Positions 33,505 through 42,006 of a DNA stretch of 64,000 bases are shown piece after piece; the first letter of the stretch is position 1, and each line of letters starts with the position of its first letter. A program made the position numbers and the translations under genes. The notes beneath the pieces were generated by a model. The model was not told the DNA's origin. It saw only the letters and a list, made by a program, of their open reading frames with translations, and made no database searches. This DNA is from AP-15 sp963846635 (lineage in GTDB: Bacteria; Pseudomonadota; Alphaproteobacteria; ATCC43930; CGMCC-115725). The stretch covers positions 1 through 64,000 of the forward strand of contig CAWJXM010000014.1 in assembly GCA_963846635.1 (NCBI GenBank), written 5' to 3'.

Positions 33505-34449
33505 TTATTCCGCAGCTTGCGCGGTCGGCAGCGAGTGAAAATTCTTCGGCAGCCCGGCTTTCGCAATGGCGCCGTATTGTACGACATTCGGCAAGGCACC
33601 GTGCACCAATTCGCGCACCGCGACCAGCCGGTCGAGATCGATACCGGTGTCAAAGCCCATGGATTCGAGCATGAAGACGAGGTCTTCGATGACGATGTTG
33701 CCGGTCGCCCCCGGCGCATAGGGGCAGCCACCCAAGCCGCCCAGCGAGGCGTCGAAGGCGCGCGCGTCGGCATTCAACGCCGCCAGCACATTGGCGAGAC
33801 CGAGCCCGCGCGTGTCGTGGAAATGCCCGCCGACCGGCAACGGCGCCACATCGGCCATGACCCGGCGGAAAACGCGCTCCACTGCTGCCGGTTGGCCATA
33901 GCCGACCGTGTCCGCGAGCATGATCGCGTCGGCCCCGGCTTCTGCGACCTCGACCGCGATGCGGCGCACTCGCTCCTCATCGACTGCCCCTTCGATCGTG
34001 CAGCCAAAAGCGGTGGCCAAGCCGCAGGTCAGTCGCGGACGCTTGTCCTCCGGGGCGGTGTGGCACAAGGCCACGACGCGGCGGAAATCCTCGACCAATT
34101 CCGCGGTGCTGCGGCGGACATTGGCGCGGTTGTGGCCCTCGCTGACCGACAGCACAAAGTTCATCTCGTGCACGCCGAGCGCTAGGCCGCGTTCGGCGCC
34201 CTTGAGGTTGGGGATCAACGCCGACACGGTCAGCCCCGGCAATGTCAGCGCATGGCGCACCACTGCTTCGGCATCGGCGAGCTGTGGCAACAGCTTGGGC
34301 GGGACAAACGAGCTGACCTCGATTTCGCGCACGCCGGCGGCGTGCTCAGCGTCGAGCCAGGCAATCTTTTGCTCGGTGGGCATGATTTCGGCCAGGCTTT
34401 GCAGCCCGTCGCGCATGCCGACTTCGCGGACAAAGGCACGTTCGCGCAT
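33505..34449 (-). CDS. Hydroxymethylglutaryl-CoA lyase family protein
   Basis: HMGL-like TIM-barrel lyase of about 314 residues. Family points: FVREVGMRDGLQSLAEIMPT at the N-terminus (metal Asp and catalytic Arg), EIEVSSFVPPKLLPQLADAE, SVSEGHNRANVRRSTAELVE, the metal His pair in LPVGGHFHDTRGLGLANVLA, and the catalytic-Cys loop in SLGGLGGCPYAPGATGNIVI. It should cleave a 3-hydroxy-3-methylglutaryl-CoA-like substrate, as in leucine degradation, but no liu genes are nearby and some relatives act on other acyl-CoAs. Start ATG 34449 (MRERAFV) has GGAG upstream. Confidence 0.88.
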   Translation of the reverse strand: MRERAFVREVGMRDGLQSLAEIMPTEQKIAWLDAEHAAGVREIEVSSFVPPKLLPQLADAEAVVRHALTLPGLTVSALIPNLKGAERGLALGVHEMNFVLSVSEGHNRANVRRSTAELVEDFRRVVALCHTAPEDKRPRLTCGLATAFGCTIEGAVDEERVRRIAVEVAEAGADAIMLADTVGYGQPAAVERVFRRVMADVAPLPVGGHFHDTRGLGLANVLAALNADARAFDASLGGLGGCPYAPGATGNIVIEDLVFMLESMGFDTGIDLDRLVAVRELVHGALPNVVQYGAIAKAGLPKNFHSLPTAQAAE

Positions 34450-34507
34450 TCTAATCTCCGTAATTCTGGGCAAAGGCTAGTCCCGCGGCGCTATCGCGGC
34501 AACCGTC

Positions 34508-35419
34508 TCAAACAACGTGTTCAGGGGTCAGCGCACAGACCTCGCTGCTGTCAGCGAGTTCGATCTGGATCGTCGCATGGGCAATGCCAAAACGTCGGTG
34601 GAGCTCCTGGGCAATCGCGTTGAGCGCCGCATCGCCCGGATGGCCGGCCGGCATCACCAGATGGCAGGTCAGCGCCGTCTCGGTCGTGCTCATGCCCCAG
34701 ATGTGCAGATCGTGCAGCGCCGCGGTGCCGGGCAATCCCTGCAAATAGTCGCGCACCGCGGCGGCGTCGACATGTTCCGGCACGGCATCGAGCGCCAGCC
34801 CGATGGCGCTTTTCAGCAAATCCCAGGTGCCAATGACGATGACGGCCGAGACGACCAGGCTGATCGCCGGGTCGAGCCGCCTCCATCCGGTCAGGCCGAT
34901 GACGATCCCCGCAATCACAATGCCTGCGGTGACGATCGCATCGGCGGCCATGTGCAAAAAGGCGCTTTTGATATTGAGGTCGTGTCCGCGGCCCGAAGCA
35001 AACAGCAGCGCGGTACCGCCATTGACAACAATACCGGCTGCCGCAACCCAGATCATGACCCCGCTGTTGACCGCGACCGGATCGATGACGCGCAAGACCG
35101 CCTGCCAGGCGATGCCGCCGGTCACGACCAGCAGGATCACCGCGTTTGCCAATGCGGCGAGGATCGAACTCGATTTCAGACCATAGGTGAACCGGCCGCT
35201 CGGGCCGCGGCGGTTCAGTACCGCCGCACCCCATGACAGTGCCAAGCCCAACACATCGCTCAAATTGTGCCCGGCATCCGCCAACAATGCCAATGAATGC
35301 GCCAGGATGCCGGCGGCAGCCTCGCCGGCAACGAAGGCGAGGTTGAGTGCGATCCCGATCGCAAAGGCGCGTCCGTAATCTGGGGAGCCATGCTCGTGTC
35401 GATGGTGATCGTGATCCAT
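34508..35419 (-). CDS. Cation diffusion facilitator family metal efflux protein (CzcD/ZitB type)
   Basis: Inner-membrane divalent-metal/proton antiporter of about 303 residues. A His-rich start (MDHDHHRHEHG) precedes six transmembrane helices. The zinc-site motifs are present: LLADAGHNLSDVLGLALSWG in helix 2 and FLHMAADAIVTAGIVIAGIV in helix 5. The cytoplasmic ferredoxin-like domain follows from about residue 200 (AAVRDYLQGLPGTAALHDLH, ALTCHLVMPAGHPG). Start ATG 35419 is chosen because it opens the His-rich segment; 11 upstream codons are possible. Divergent from the lipoprotein gene; zinc is the likeliest substrate. Confidence 0.9.
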   Translation of the reverse strand: MDHDHHRHEHGSPDYGRAFAIGIALNLAFVAGEAAAGILAHSLALLADAGHNLSDVLGLALSWGAAVLNRRGPSGRFTYGLKSSSILAALANAVILLVVTGGIAWQAVLRVIDPVAVNSGVMIWVAAAGIVVNGGTALLFASGRGHDLNIKSAFLHMAADAIVTAGIVIAGIVIGLTGWRRLDPAISLVVSAVIVIGTWDLLKSAIGLALDAVPEHVDAAAVRDYLQGLPGTAALHDLHIWGMSTTETALTCHLVMPAGHPGDAALNAIAQELHRRFGIAHATIQIELADSSEVCALTPEHVV

Positions 35420-35598
35420 CAAGGGCGCAGCAGCGAATTCGCAAGCTGCCAAGCTCTGGCAGCTACATCTGTTGGCCGCATTTTAAATGAAAATAACGTT
35501 GTTGCACCCCAGCATGCGAAAAATGCTATGCCGGCTGGCGTGACGAAACACGGAAGCATCCTTTGTCAAATCGGCAGCACCATTCAAAGACGGAAGAT

Positions 35599-36945
35599 GT
35601 GAACCGGTTGGGCCCGCCACTCCGCGGCATCATCCTTCGCCGGGTATCCTTTTTTGTGATTTGCGGGCTCGCGGCCCTGCTGGGCGGGTGCGGTGACGAC
35701 GGCATCATCGCGCGGCTACTGCTGAAGCCGGGGCACATAATTATCGAGCACCGCCCCGATACTGCCTACGAGGCATTGTTCCCCTATTATGTCGAGCTCT
35801 GCGCTGGCAGCCAGTTCCGCGGCAAGCTGATCGGCGAAGGCGGGCTTGCAGGCCATGCGGTTATGTATCTTAAAGGCGCGTGCAAGGAGGCCGATGCCCC
35901 TTTCCCCCAATTGCGGCGCTGCCGTGCAGTAGCGGCAAACCTCGAGGACCCGGAACACGGCGCCGGAATCAGCGTCAATCGCTGGTTTAAGAACGTCAAC
36001 TGGGTCGCCATCCCGGGCTATCACCTGTTCTTCGACGGCAACCTCAATCTTGGCGAGCGCTTGACCTATGCCAAATTCGAAGCGGTCGAAAAGGATGCGA
36101 TCACTGCGCAAATCTACCGAGGCGTCGCCTTTCACCGGTATCCCGGTGCCGTCTCGGACACCGATTTGCGCGAATTTTTGAAGCGGGACGGCATCGGCAC
36201 CGATTTCGCGCTGCAATTCGCGCGATCGGTCTTTTGCGCTCGGCTGCCGATCACCGAAGGCATGCTGAACCAGATAATCGCGTTCCTCAACGACAAGAAC
36301 CGCGAATATGCCGAGGGGGAGGCCGACTACAATTGGAGCGTATGGGCAGACAATTGCACCCACACCTTGCGCAACGCATTGGCTGCCGCCAACATCTGGT
36401 CGCCGTTATCGGTGCGCACAATCAAGATCCGGCAAATCTTCAATCTCGCGATACCCGCAAACGAATTCGTCAACTTGGCGGAGTTGATGACCGACGGAGA
36501 CCTCGATGATTATCGCGAAATCTTGCGCGATGGACCGCGACGCGACGCGTTCCACGAATTCCATTGGCTGTCTACGGAGCCGGGCGCGTTGTTGAAAACC
36601 CTGCCGGTGCACGAGCCCAATGACCTCTACGACACGACATTCCGGCTGTTCACGCTCCAGTCGCCATTTCTGCTCGGCAAGACGCAACGCGCGATCGATC
36701 TGTTGTCGGATCCGCGCTTCGTCGATCTTGACTCCAATCTGCGCCATTTCGAGAACAGGTACGCTGCCATTCTCGCCAGCCACGAGGCTCAACGCGATAG
36801 GATGGCAAGCGTCCGCGGCACACCGTACCGCCGGGTTCAACGCTTATATTATCTCTATATTCGTGACCAACAGGAGGAAGTGCGCTCGATGCTGGAGCGC
36901 ATGGCGGTGGTCGCCGGGGATGCAAGCGCGCCTGCTGCAAAATAG
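35599..36945 (+). CDS. Putative lipoprotein of unknown function with an Asn-Cys-Thr-His segment
   Basis: About 448 residues, start GTG 35599 or TTG 35563. The N-terminus is a lipoprotein signal (RRVSFFVICGLAALLGGC) with the lipobox Cys near residue 31. The mature part has VELCAGSQFRGKLIGEGGLA, GLAGHAVMYLKGACKEA, NVNWVAIPGYHLFFDGNLNL and YNWSVWADNCTHTLRNALAA. The combination of a GHAVMYL segment and a later NCTHTLRN recalls enzymes with a permuted NlpC/P60-like Cys-His pair, but which residues would be catalytic is a guess. The C-terminus is helical and charged. No named family recognised. It is divergent from the metal efflux gene. Confidence 0.75.
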   Translation: MNRLGPPLRGIILRRVSFFVICGLAALLGGCGDDGIIARLLLKPGHIIIEHRPDTAYEALFPYYVELCAGSQFRGKLIGEGGLAGHAVMYLKGACKEADAPFPQLRRCRAVAANLEDPEHGAGISVNRWFKNVNWVAIPGYHLFFDGNLNLGERLTYAKFEAVEKDAITAQIYRGVAFHRYPGAVSDTDLREFLKRDGIGTDFALQFARSVFCARLPITEGMLNQIIAFLNDKNREYAEGEADYNWSVWADNCTHTLRNALAAANIWSPLSVRTIKIRQIFNLAIPANEFVNLAELMTDGDLDDYREILRDGPRRDAFHEFHWLSTEPGALLKTLPVHEPNDLYDTTFRLFTLQSPFLLGKTQRAIDLLSDPRFVDLDSNLRHFENRYAAILASHEAQRDRMASVRGTPYRRVQRLYYLYIRDQQEEVRSMLERMAVVAGDASAPAAK

Positions 36946-36974
36946 ACGCGCTGGCCGTTCCGGCGCCGCATCGG

Positions 36975-37718
36975 TTACGCTTCCTCGTCAGCGATCGGAC
37001 GCCGCAGCTGAAAATAGCGCAGAACGACCGCGCATGCCGCCGCCGCGACCAAATGCTTGAATGTATGCCCGCTCAAAATGCCCGCCGCCGAATAGATTGC
37101 GTGATCGGTGAACTCAAACAATTTAGCAAGCGCATATAAGGCCGCGGCAATGAGCCAATACTTGCTATGAGTGTATTTTGCGGGATAAAGCGCGAACAGC
37201 GCCAACAACGCAACAGCGGGGAAGAACTGCGCCCAGAAATAGAGCCGCAAATCATCGGCCCACAGCCACCACAGCAGGCTCGCCGCGCCGATGGCGAGCA
37301 TTGGCCATAGCAGGATGTCCCCCGCTCGCGCGCCGACCCGCTCCTTGACGATCAGTACAAAAATTGCCGCAAAGGCGAGCGTCATCGGCAGCCGATCCCA
37401 AAACAATGTGCTGTCGCTCGGGTCCCAATGGTAATAGGTCGAGCCGAGCCCAGTCAAAAAGAAGCCGATGAATAGGACAATGGTCGCCGCGTCCTCACGA
37501 CATTGCGCGAGCCCAACCAATCCGACAATCACAAACGGAATATTCAACGCGACGTTCCAGAAATTGGGTATGCCCATCAAGCTGCGCTGGTCGGCGAAGT
37601 CATGATAGGTCTGATCCTGCGGTATCGGTGGCAGCAGCAGCAATCCCGCGAGCGATACGGCCATCAGGATAACCAGGACCGCTAACGGATGCCGCGATTT
37701 GGCGCTGGAACGGGGCAT
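36975..37718 (-). CDS. Ceramidase-like integral membrane protein (CREST superfamily)
   Basis: 247 residues with about seven hydrophobic helices. The superfamily residues are visible: YHDFADQRSLMGIPNFWNVA near residue 38, GSTYYHWDPSDSTLFWDRLP near residue 93 (metal His and Asp), and SAAGILSGHTFKHLVAAAAC near the C-terminus (His pair). Alkaline ceramidases with this pattern hydrolyse an amide bond in sphingolipids inside the membrane. A bacterial substrate is not established, so a membrane hydrolase of amide lipids is the inference. Confidence 0.8.
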   Translation of the reverse strand: MPRSSAKSRHPLAVLVILMAVSLAGLLLLPPIPQDQTYHDFADQRSLMGIPNFWNVALNIPFVIVGLVGLAQCREDAATIVLFIGFFLTGLGSTYYHWDPSDSTLFWDRLPMTLAFAAIFVLIVKERVGARAGDILLWPMLAIGAASLLWWLWADDLRLYFWAQFFPAVALLALFALYPAKYTHSKYWLIAAALYALAKLFEFTDHAIYSAAGILSGHTFKHLVAAAACAVVLRYFQLRRPIADEEA

Positions 37719-37923
37719 GTGAAGAGATTAGCACGCCGCGTGCCTAGCCGGGGCAACAGGCGGCGTCGAGAAGCTGTTGCGCGGATCGGGGAACAGCGCG
37801 GTAGAAGCGGTGTCTCAATCCCCAGTCGGGGCGGTACGGGCGGCTTGCCGCCTGGAAACTCTGCCGGGTCTTGACAGCGGCGCTCGTCGGCGTGGAGATG
37901 AGGACCTGAGGAGGAACCCGCCG

Positions 37924-39124
37924 ATGCTCGACGCCTATATCTATGATGGTCTACGCACACCTTTTGGCCGCCACGCCGGGGCGCTTGCGCGGATGCGGCC
38001 CGATGACATGTTGGCGGCGGTAATCTCGGCGGTCGTTGAGAAGAGCCCGTTTGACCCGACCAAGATCGAAGACGTCGTCGTCGGCTGCGCCAACCAGGCG
38101 GGCGAAGACAGCCGCTGCGTCGGCCGCCATGCCGGGCTCCTTGCCGGTTTGCCGATCGAAGTCGCGGGTTCGGTGCTGCAACGGAATTGCGGCAGCGGTC
38201 TGAACGCGATCGTGATGGCAGCCCAGGCCATCACCTGCGGCGAAGGCGAGGTGTTTGTCGCCGGCGGCGTCGAGAGCATGAGCCGGGCGCCCTTTGTGAT
38301 GAACAAGGCCGAGACCCCATTCAGCCGCGACGGACGGGTGTTCAACTCGACGATCGGCGCGCGCTTTCCGAACCCCAAGATCGAGCGCCAGTACGGCGCC
38401 GATACGATGCCTGAGACCGCGGACAATCTGGCGCGTGATTATCAGATCACCCGCGAGGCGTGTGACGTGTTTGCCGCAGCCTCGCAGCGCAAATATGCCG
38501 CCGGCAAGGCCGAGGGGTTTTTCGAAGGCGAGATCTTTCCGGTCGAGGTGCCGGGTGGCCGCGCCGGGCCGGTCAAAGTCGCCGAGGACGAGCATCCGCG
38601 GCCGCAGACCGACCTCGCCGCCCTCGCCAGGCTTCGGCCATTGCAGGAAGGCGGGGTGACGACCGCCGGCAATGCCTCGGGCATCAATGATGGGGCGGTC
38701 GCGATGATCGTTGCCAGCCGCAAGGCCGGCGAGGCCGCCGGGAGCCAAGCCGCTGGCGCGCGTCGTCGCCAGCGGTGTCGCCGGCGTGCCGCCGCGGATC
38801 ATGGGCATCGGTCCGGTCGAAGCGTCAAAAAAGGCGCTGGCGCGCGCCGGGTTGAGCCTGTCCGACATCGATGTGATCGAGATCAACGAAGCCTTTGCCG
38901 CCCAGGTACTGGCCTGCCTGCGCGGGCTCGAACTGCCGTTCGACGACACCCGCGTCAATATGAACGGCGGTGCGATTGCCGTCGGTCATCCGTTGGGTGC
39001 CTCCGGGCCGCGCATCGCGCTGACCGCGGCCCGCCAGCTCGAACATACCGGCGGCCGTTATGCTCTGGTCACGATGTGCGTCGGCGTCGGCCAGGGCATC
39101 GCTGCGGTGCTGGAGCGCGTCTGA
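37924..39124 (+). pseudogene. Acetyl-CoA acetyltransferase (thiolase), frameshifted
   Basis: Thiolase of about 399 residues that would condense or cleave acyl-CoAs. The first part contains MLDAYIYDGLRTPFGRHAGA, the acyl-accepting Cys89 in VLQRNCGSGLNAIVMAAQAI and GGVESMSRAPFVM. An extra base near 38742 (GCCGCCGGG-A-GCCAAG) shifts the frame. The rest continues as KPLARVVASGVAGVPPRIMG, EINEAFAAQVLACLRGLELP, the active-site His in NGGAIAVGHPLGASGPRIAL, and TMCVGVGQGIAAVL with the second Cys. It could be the beta-oxidation or the biosynthetic type. All active-site residues are present, so an artefact is plausible. Confidence 0.85.
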
Positions 39125-39146
39125 ACCGGACGGAGATCCTCGAAGC

Positions 39147-39180
39147 GGCGGCGCCTGTGGTGCAAGCGCCGCCGGCCTTC
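39147..39180 (+). terminator. Terminator-like hairpin after the thiolase gene
   Basis: GGCGGCGC (39147-39154) pairs with GCGCCGCC (39166-39173) over an 11-base loop, followed by GGCCTTCTTTC. It is 22 bases past the thiolase stop and ahead of the agmatinase gene. Confidence 0.6.
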
Positions 39181-39273
39181 TTTCGCTGAGCTTTGCCGGT
39201 CTCGCCGCTGGGCGAGCGGTGTTGAACTTTTCCAGGCCATTGATATTGCCGGCGCCGCTTCTAGATCGCCGTC

Positions 39274-40173
39274 ATGTCCGACATTCCGACGTTTGCCATT
39301 CCGCCGACCTTTCTCGGGATCGGGCGCAGCGACCCTGCCGCCGAGATTTGCATTGCCGGCATCCCCTTTGATCTCGGCACCTCGAACCGGCCGGGCGCCC
39401 GATTTGGACCAGCCGCGATCCGCCAGGCGAGCCGAATGCTGGTCGACGGCGACCACCCCGCCAACGGGGTGGACCCGGCGAAACTTGACCTCGCCGATAT
39501 CGGCGATTTTCGCATCGCTCATGGGGACATTTCGGGAAGCCTCGCCAAGATCGAAGCGCAGGCTGCCCCGCTAACGCATCTCGTGGCACTTGGCGGCGAT
39601 CACACCGTGACCTTGGGCCTGTTGCGCGCCTTGGCGAAGCGGCGCGGACCCTTGGCGCTGGTGCATTTCGATGCTCATGTCGACACTTGGCCCGATAGTT
39701 TCGGGCTTGTCTGGGGTCATGGCTCGCCGTTTTATCACGCGATCGAAGAAGGGCTGATCGATCCCCGCCATACGATCCAGATCGGCATCCGCTCGCCAAT
39801 GAGCCGGGAAGTTCATGACTGGACCGTGGGCAAGGGAGTCACGATCCTTTTCGCCGAGGAGGTTCACGAGGCGGGTCCCGCTGCGGCTGCTGAACGCATT
39901 CGCGACGTGGCCGGCGATGCCGCAGCCTATCTGACCTTCGACATCGACGCGCTCGATCCGGCTTTTGCACCGGGCACCGGCACGCCTGAGATTGGCGGTC
40001 TCGCGACTTGGCAGGTGCGCGCGATATTGCGCCGCCTTGCCGGCCTTGATTTTGCCGGCATGGACGTCGTCGAGGTCTCGCCACCCTACGACTCCGCCGA
40101 GATCACTGCGCTCGCTGCCGCAACGATCGTGTGGGACTACATCGCTCTGTTGGCGCCGCACGCAAAGCGATAA
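39274..40173 (+). CDS. speB: Agmatinase / ureohydrolase family protein
   Basis: Mn-dependent ureohydrolase of 299 residues. Agmatinases split agmatine into urea and putrescine; close relatives act on guanidinobutyrate or other guanidines. The manganese ligands are visible: GGDHTVTLGLLRAL (107-110), LVHFDAHVDTW (133-137), and YLTFDIDALDPAFAPGTGTP (near 223-228). DVVEVSPPYDSAEITALAAA near 270 is also typical, with its Glu. His149 in WGHGSPF is the usual proton-relay residue. It lies directly before the leader RNA and ornithine decarboxylase gene, which supports polyamine metabolism. No arginine decarboxylase gene is in the window, so the substrate is unproven. Confidence 0.85.
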   Translation: MSDIPTFAIPPTFLGIGRSDPAAEICIAGIPFDLGTSNRPGARFGPAAIRQASRMLVDGDHPANGVDPAKLDLADIGDFRIAHGDISGSLAKIEAQAAPLTHLVALGGDHTVTLGLLRALAKRRGPLALVHFDAHVDTWPDSFGLVWGHGSPFYHAIEEGLIDPRHTIQIGIRSPMSREVHDWTVGKGVTILFAEEVHEAGPAAAAERIRDVAGDAAAYLTFDIDALDPAFAPGTGTPEIGGLATWQVRAILRRLAGLDFAGMDVVEVSPPYDSAEITALAAATIVWDYIALLAPHAKR

Positions 40174-40281
40174 ACCGAGCCTCGCTTTTCACCTATATTA
40201 GAGATGGTCGGTCAACGTAGCGTCCGCCGTCCGGCTTGCCGGTGTGCTTTGGTGCCGGCATGCTGAATTTTTTAAAAAGCC

Positions 40282-40311
40282 TTGAACCGGCTCGCGCTTT
40301 CCCCATTTTAG
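40282..40311 (+). promoter_or_regulatory. Candidate sigma-70 promoter of the ornithine decarboxylase leader
   Basis: TTGAAC (40282-40287) is followed after 17-18 bases by an AT-rich ATTTTAG (40305-40311). A transcript would start near 40318, just before the structured leader. Judged by eye only. Confidence 0.4.
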
Positions 40312-40315
40312 CGGC

Positions 40316-40610
40316 CTGACGCAATCGCACGTGCCTAGGACCCCGTGCGTCGGGGTGCTGCTACGACGTAACGCGTCTCTTTCGGTCGAGCCGGTCACCC
40401 GTGGACCGGTGTCCTTAAGGGAAACGGATATGGTCCGGCACGCAATGCGAAGTCCTCGCACGACCTCCCGCATCTGATCGGGAGGTCTGCCGCCGCTGGG
40501 GCGAGGATAGCCTGCTAGACAGGCTCCCGGCCGCGGCCCCTCACCCAAAATCGGTCATTCCGCCTCGACGCGCCATCTGCGCCGATGCGGAGTGTCGCCT
40601 CCTACCGATG
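40316..40610 (+). ncRNA. speF-type structured leader RNA upstream of ornithine decarboxylase
   Basis: About 300 bases without a long gene but full of clean helices. In order: ACCCC/GGGGT (40340-40344/40352-40356), GACG/CGTC in GACGTAACGCGTC (40365-40377), CCGGTC/GACCGG (40391-40396/40404-40409), GACCTCCC/GGGAGGTC (40462-40469/40480-40487), and AGCCTG/CAGGCT (40509-40514/40520-40525). TCCTCGC (40453-40459) can close the fourth hairpin with GCGAGGA (40501-40507). A 15-codon ORF runs through the middle. The speF motif is a known conserved leader in front of alphaproteobacterial ornithine decarboxylase genes, and position, size and structure fit. Assignment to the Rfam family was not computed. 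Confidence 0.7.
40430..40477 (+). CDS. Leader peptide of ornithine decarboxylase, 15 residues
   Basis: ATG 40430 opens MVRHAMRSPRTTSRI, stop TGA at 40475. The upstream AAGGG (40417-40421) at about eight bases spacing is a good ribosome site. Four of 15 residues are Arg. The 3' half of the ORF forms the left arm of the GACCTCCC hairpin and of the longer TCCTCGC/GCGAGGA helix, and the stop codon is in the hairpin loop. A ribosome on this ORF would therefore decide which helices form. By analogy to the ornithine-sensing leader peptide SpeFL of Escherichia coli, stalling or termination here could respond to ornithine, arginine or polyamines. This is inference. Confidence 0.6.
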   Translation: MVRHAMRSPRTTSRI

Positions 40611-40623
40611 GGAGGGCCGTGCG

Positions 40624-41826
40624 ATGGCAAAACTCCGCCATGGCTTTGATATCCCGCTCGTCGACCCGGTTCTGCCGCGGGTCGATACGCTCGTCGCCGA
40701 TCTGCGGCCGAGCGACCCTGTGCTTTGCCTGCGCCCAATCGCGATTGCCGATGCCGCAAGGCGTTTTGTGACCGCCTTCCCGGGTGAGGTTCTCTATGCC
40801 GTCAAATGCAACCCCGAACCGCGCGTGTTGCACGCCTTGTGGGCCGGTGGTGTGCGTCATTTCGATTGCGCCTCGCTCGCCGAGGTGAAGCTCGTCCGCG
40901 CGCAATTGCCGGGCGCCCAAGTACATTTCATGCACCCGGTCAAGGCGCGGCCGGCGATCGCCGAGGCGTTCGAGCGCTTTGAGGTAACGGATTTCGCGCT
41001 CGATCACATCGACGAGCTGGCCAAGATCGTGCAAGAGACGGTACGGGTCGAACTGGTCGGGGATCCGCCCACACTTGGATTGTTCGTGCGGTTGGCCTTG
41101 CCAAAGGGTGGTGCGGTCTATGATCTGTCGGGGAAATTCGGGGCACCGCCCGAGGAGGCGGCCCGGCTGTTGCGCGCGGCCCGGCCGCATGCCGCGCGTC
41201 TCGGCGTGACGTTTCACGTCGGCTCGCAATGCCTCGATCCGGCCGCCTACGAGCGGGCATTGGCATTGGCCGGCGAAGTCATTGCCGCGTCCGCGGTCCC
41301 GGTCGAGATCGTCGATATCGGGGGCGGATTTCCGATCAGCTATCCCGATATGACGCCACCACCGCTCGATGAGTTTATCGCGGCGATCGAGCGGGGTGCG
41401 GCGGCGTTGCCGCTGAATGTGCAGCTGTGGGCCGAGCCCGGCCGCGCCTTGGTCGCGGGCGGGGGGTCGGTCGTGGCCCAGGTGCAGCTGCGCCGCGGGG
41501 AGGCGCTTTATATAAACGATGGCGTTTACGGCAATCTGAGCGATGCCGGGGCGCTCGGATTTCGCTTTCCGGCGCGGCGCATCCGCCTCGGTGAAGGGGA
41601 TGGTTCTGGGGCGGAACTCGTCGATTTCGCCCTGTTCGGCCCGACCTGTGACAGCGCCGACAAGATGAAAGGGCCGTTTCGGCTACCGGCCGACACCCGC
41701 GAGGGCGATTGGATCGAACTGGGCCAACTTGGCGCTTACGGCGCGTGTCTCAGCAGCCGCTTCAACGGTTTCGGCTCGGCTCAGCTGATCGAGGTCGCCG
41801 ATCAGCCGATGCTGCCCGCGCTCTAG
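40624..41826 (+). CDS. Ornithine decarboxylase, alanine-racemase fold (type III PLP decarboxylase)
   Basis: 400-residue PLP enzyme that makes putrescine from ornithine; some relatives also take lysine. Lys61 in EVLYAVKCNPEPRVLHALWA binds PLP, and GGVRHFDCASLAEVKLVRAQ follows. GVTFHVGSQCLDPAAYERAL carries the PLP-stacking region, EIVDIGGGFPISYPDM the phosphate-binding glycines, QLWAEPGRALVAGGGSVVAQ the Glu-Pro-Gly-Arg motif, and DFALFGPTCDSADK the catalytic Cys of the partner subunit. Start ATG 40624 has GGGAGG nine bases upstream; 13 in-frame upstream codons overlap the leader. Expression is probably controlled by the leader RNA. The agmatinase gene upstream feeds the same putrescine pool. 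Confidence 0.93.
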   Translation: MAKLRHGFDIPLVDPVLPRVDTLVADLRPSDPVLCLRPIAIADAARRFVTAFPGEVLYAVKCNPEPRVLHALWAGGVRHFDCASLAEVKLVRAQLPGAQVHFMHPVKARPAIAEAFERFEVTDFALDHIDELAKIVQETVRVELVGDPPTLGLFVRLALPKGGAVYDLSGKFGAPPEEAARLLRAARPHAARLGVTFHVGSQCLDPAAYERALALAGEVIAASAVPVEIVDIGGGFPISYPDMTPPPLDEFIAAIERGAAALPLNVQLWAEPGRALVAGGGSVVAQVQLRRGEALYINDGVYGNLSDAGALGFRFPARRIRLGEGDGSGAELVDFALFGPTCDSADKMKGPFRLPADTREGDWIELGQLGAYGACLSSRFNGFGSAQLIEVADQPMLPAL

Positions 41827-42006
41827 GCCAGCGTGGGCCTTGCCCTGGATCGGCTGGGCGCGTGTGGGCCGATCCAAAGAGGGTGGGACAGGCAAGCCTG
41901 CGGCTCTGGACAGGAGTCAGTGCGCGCCTGAGCCTCGGTTGACACCGCGGGGCGGGGTCGATCATGGTGAGCCGCAACGAACCTCAGGTCCAGCTGCGGA
42001 ACCGCC

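Noticed and set aside
39274..41826. Arginine-to-putrescine pathway through agmatine
   Set aside because: No arginine decarboxylase is in the window, so only the ornithine route is supported; the agmatinase may act on another guanidine.
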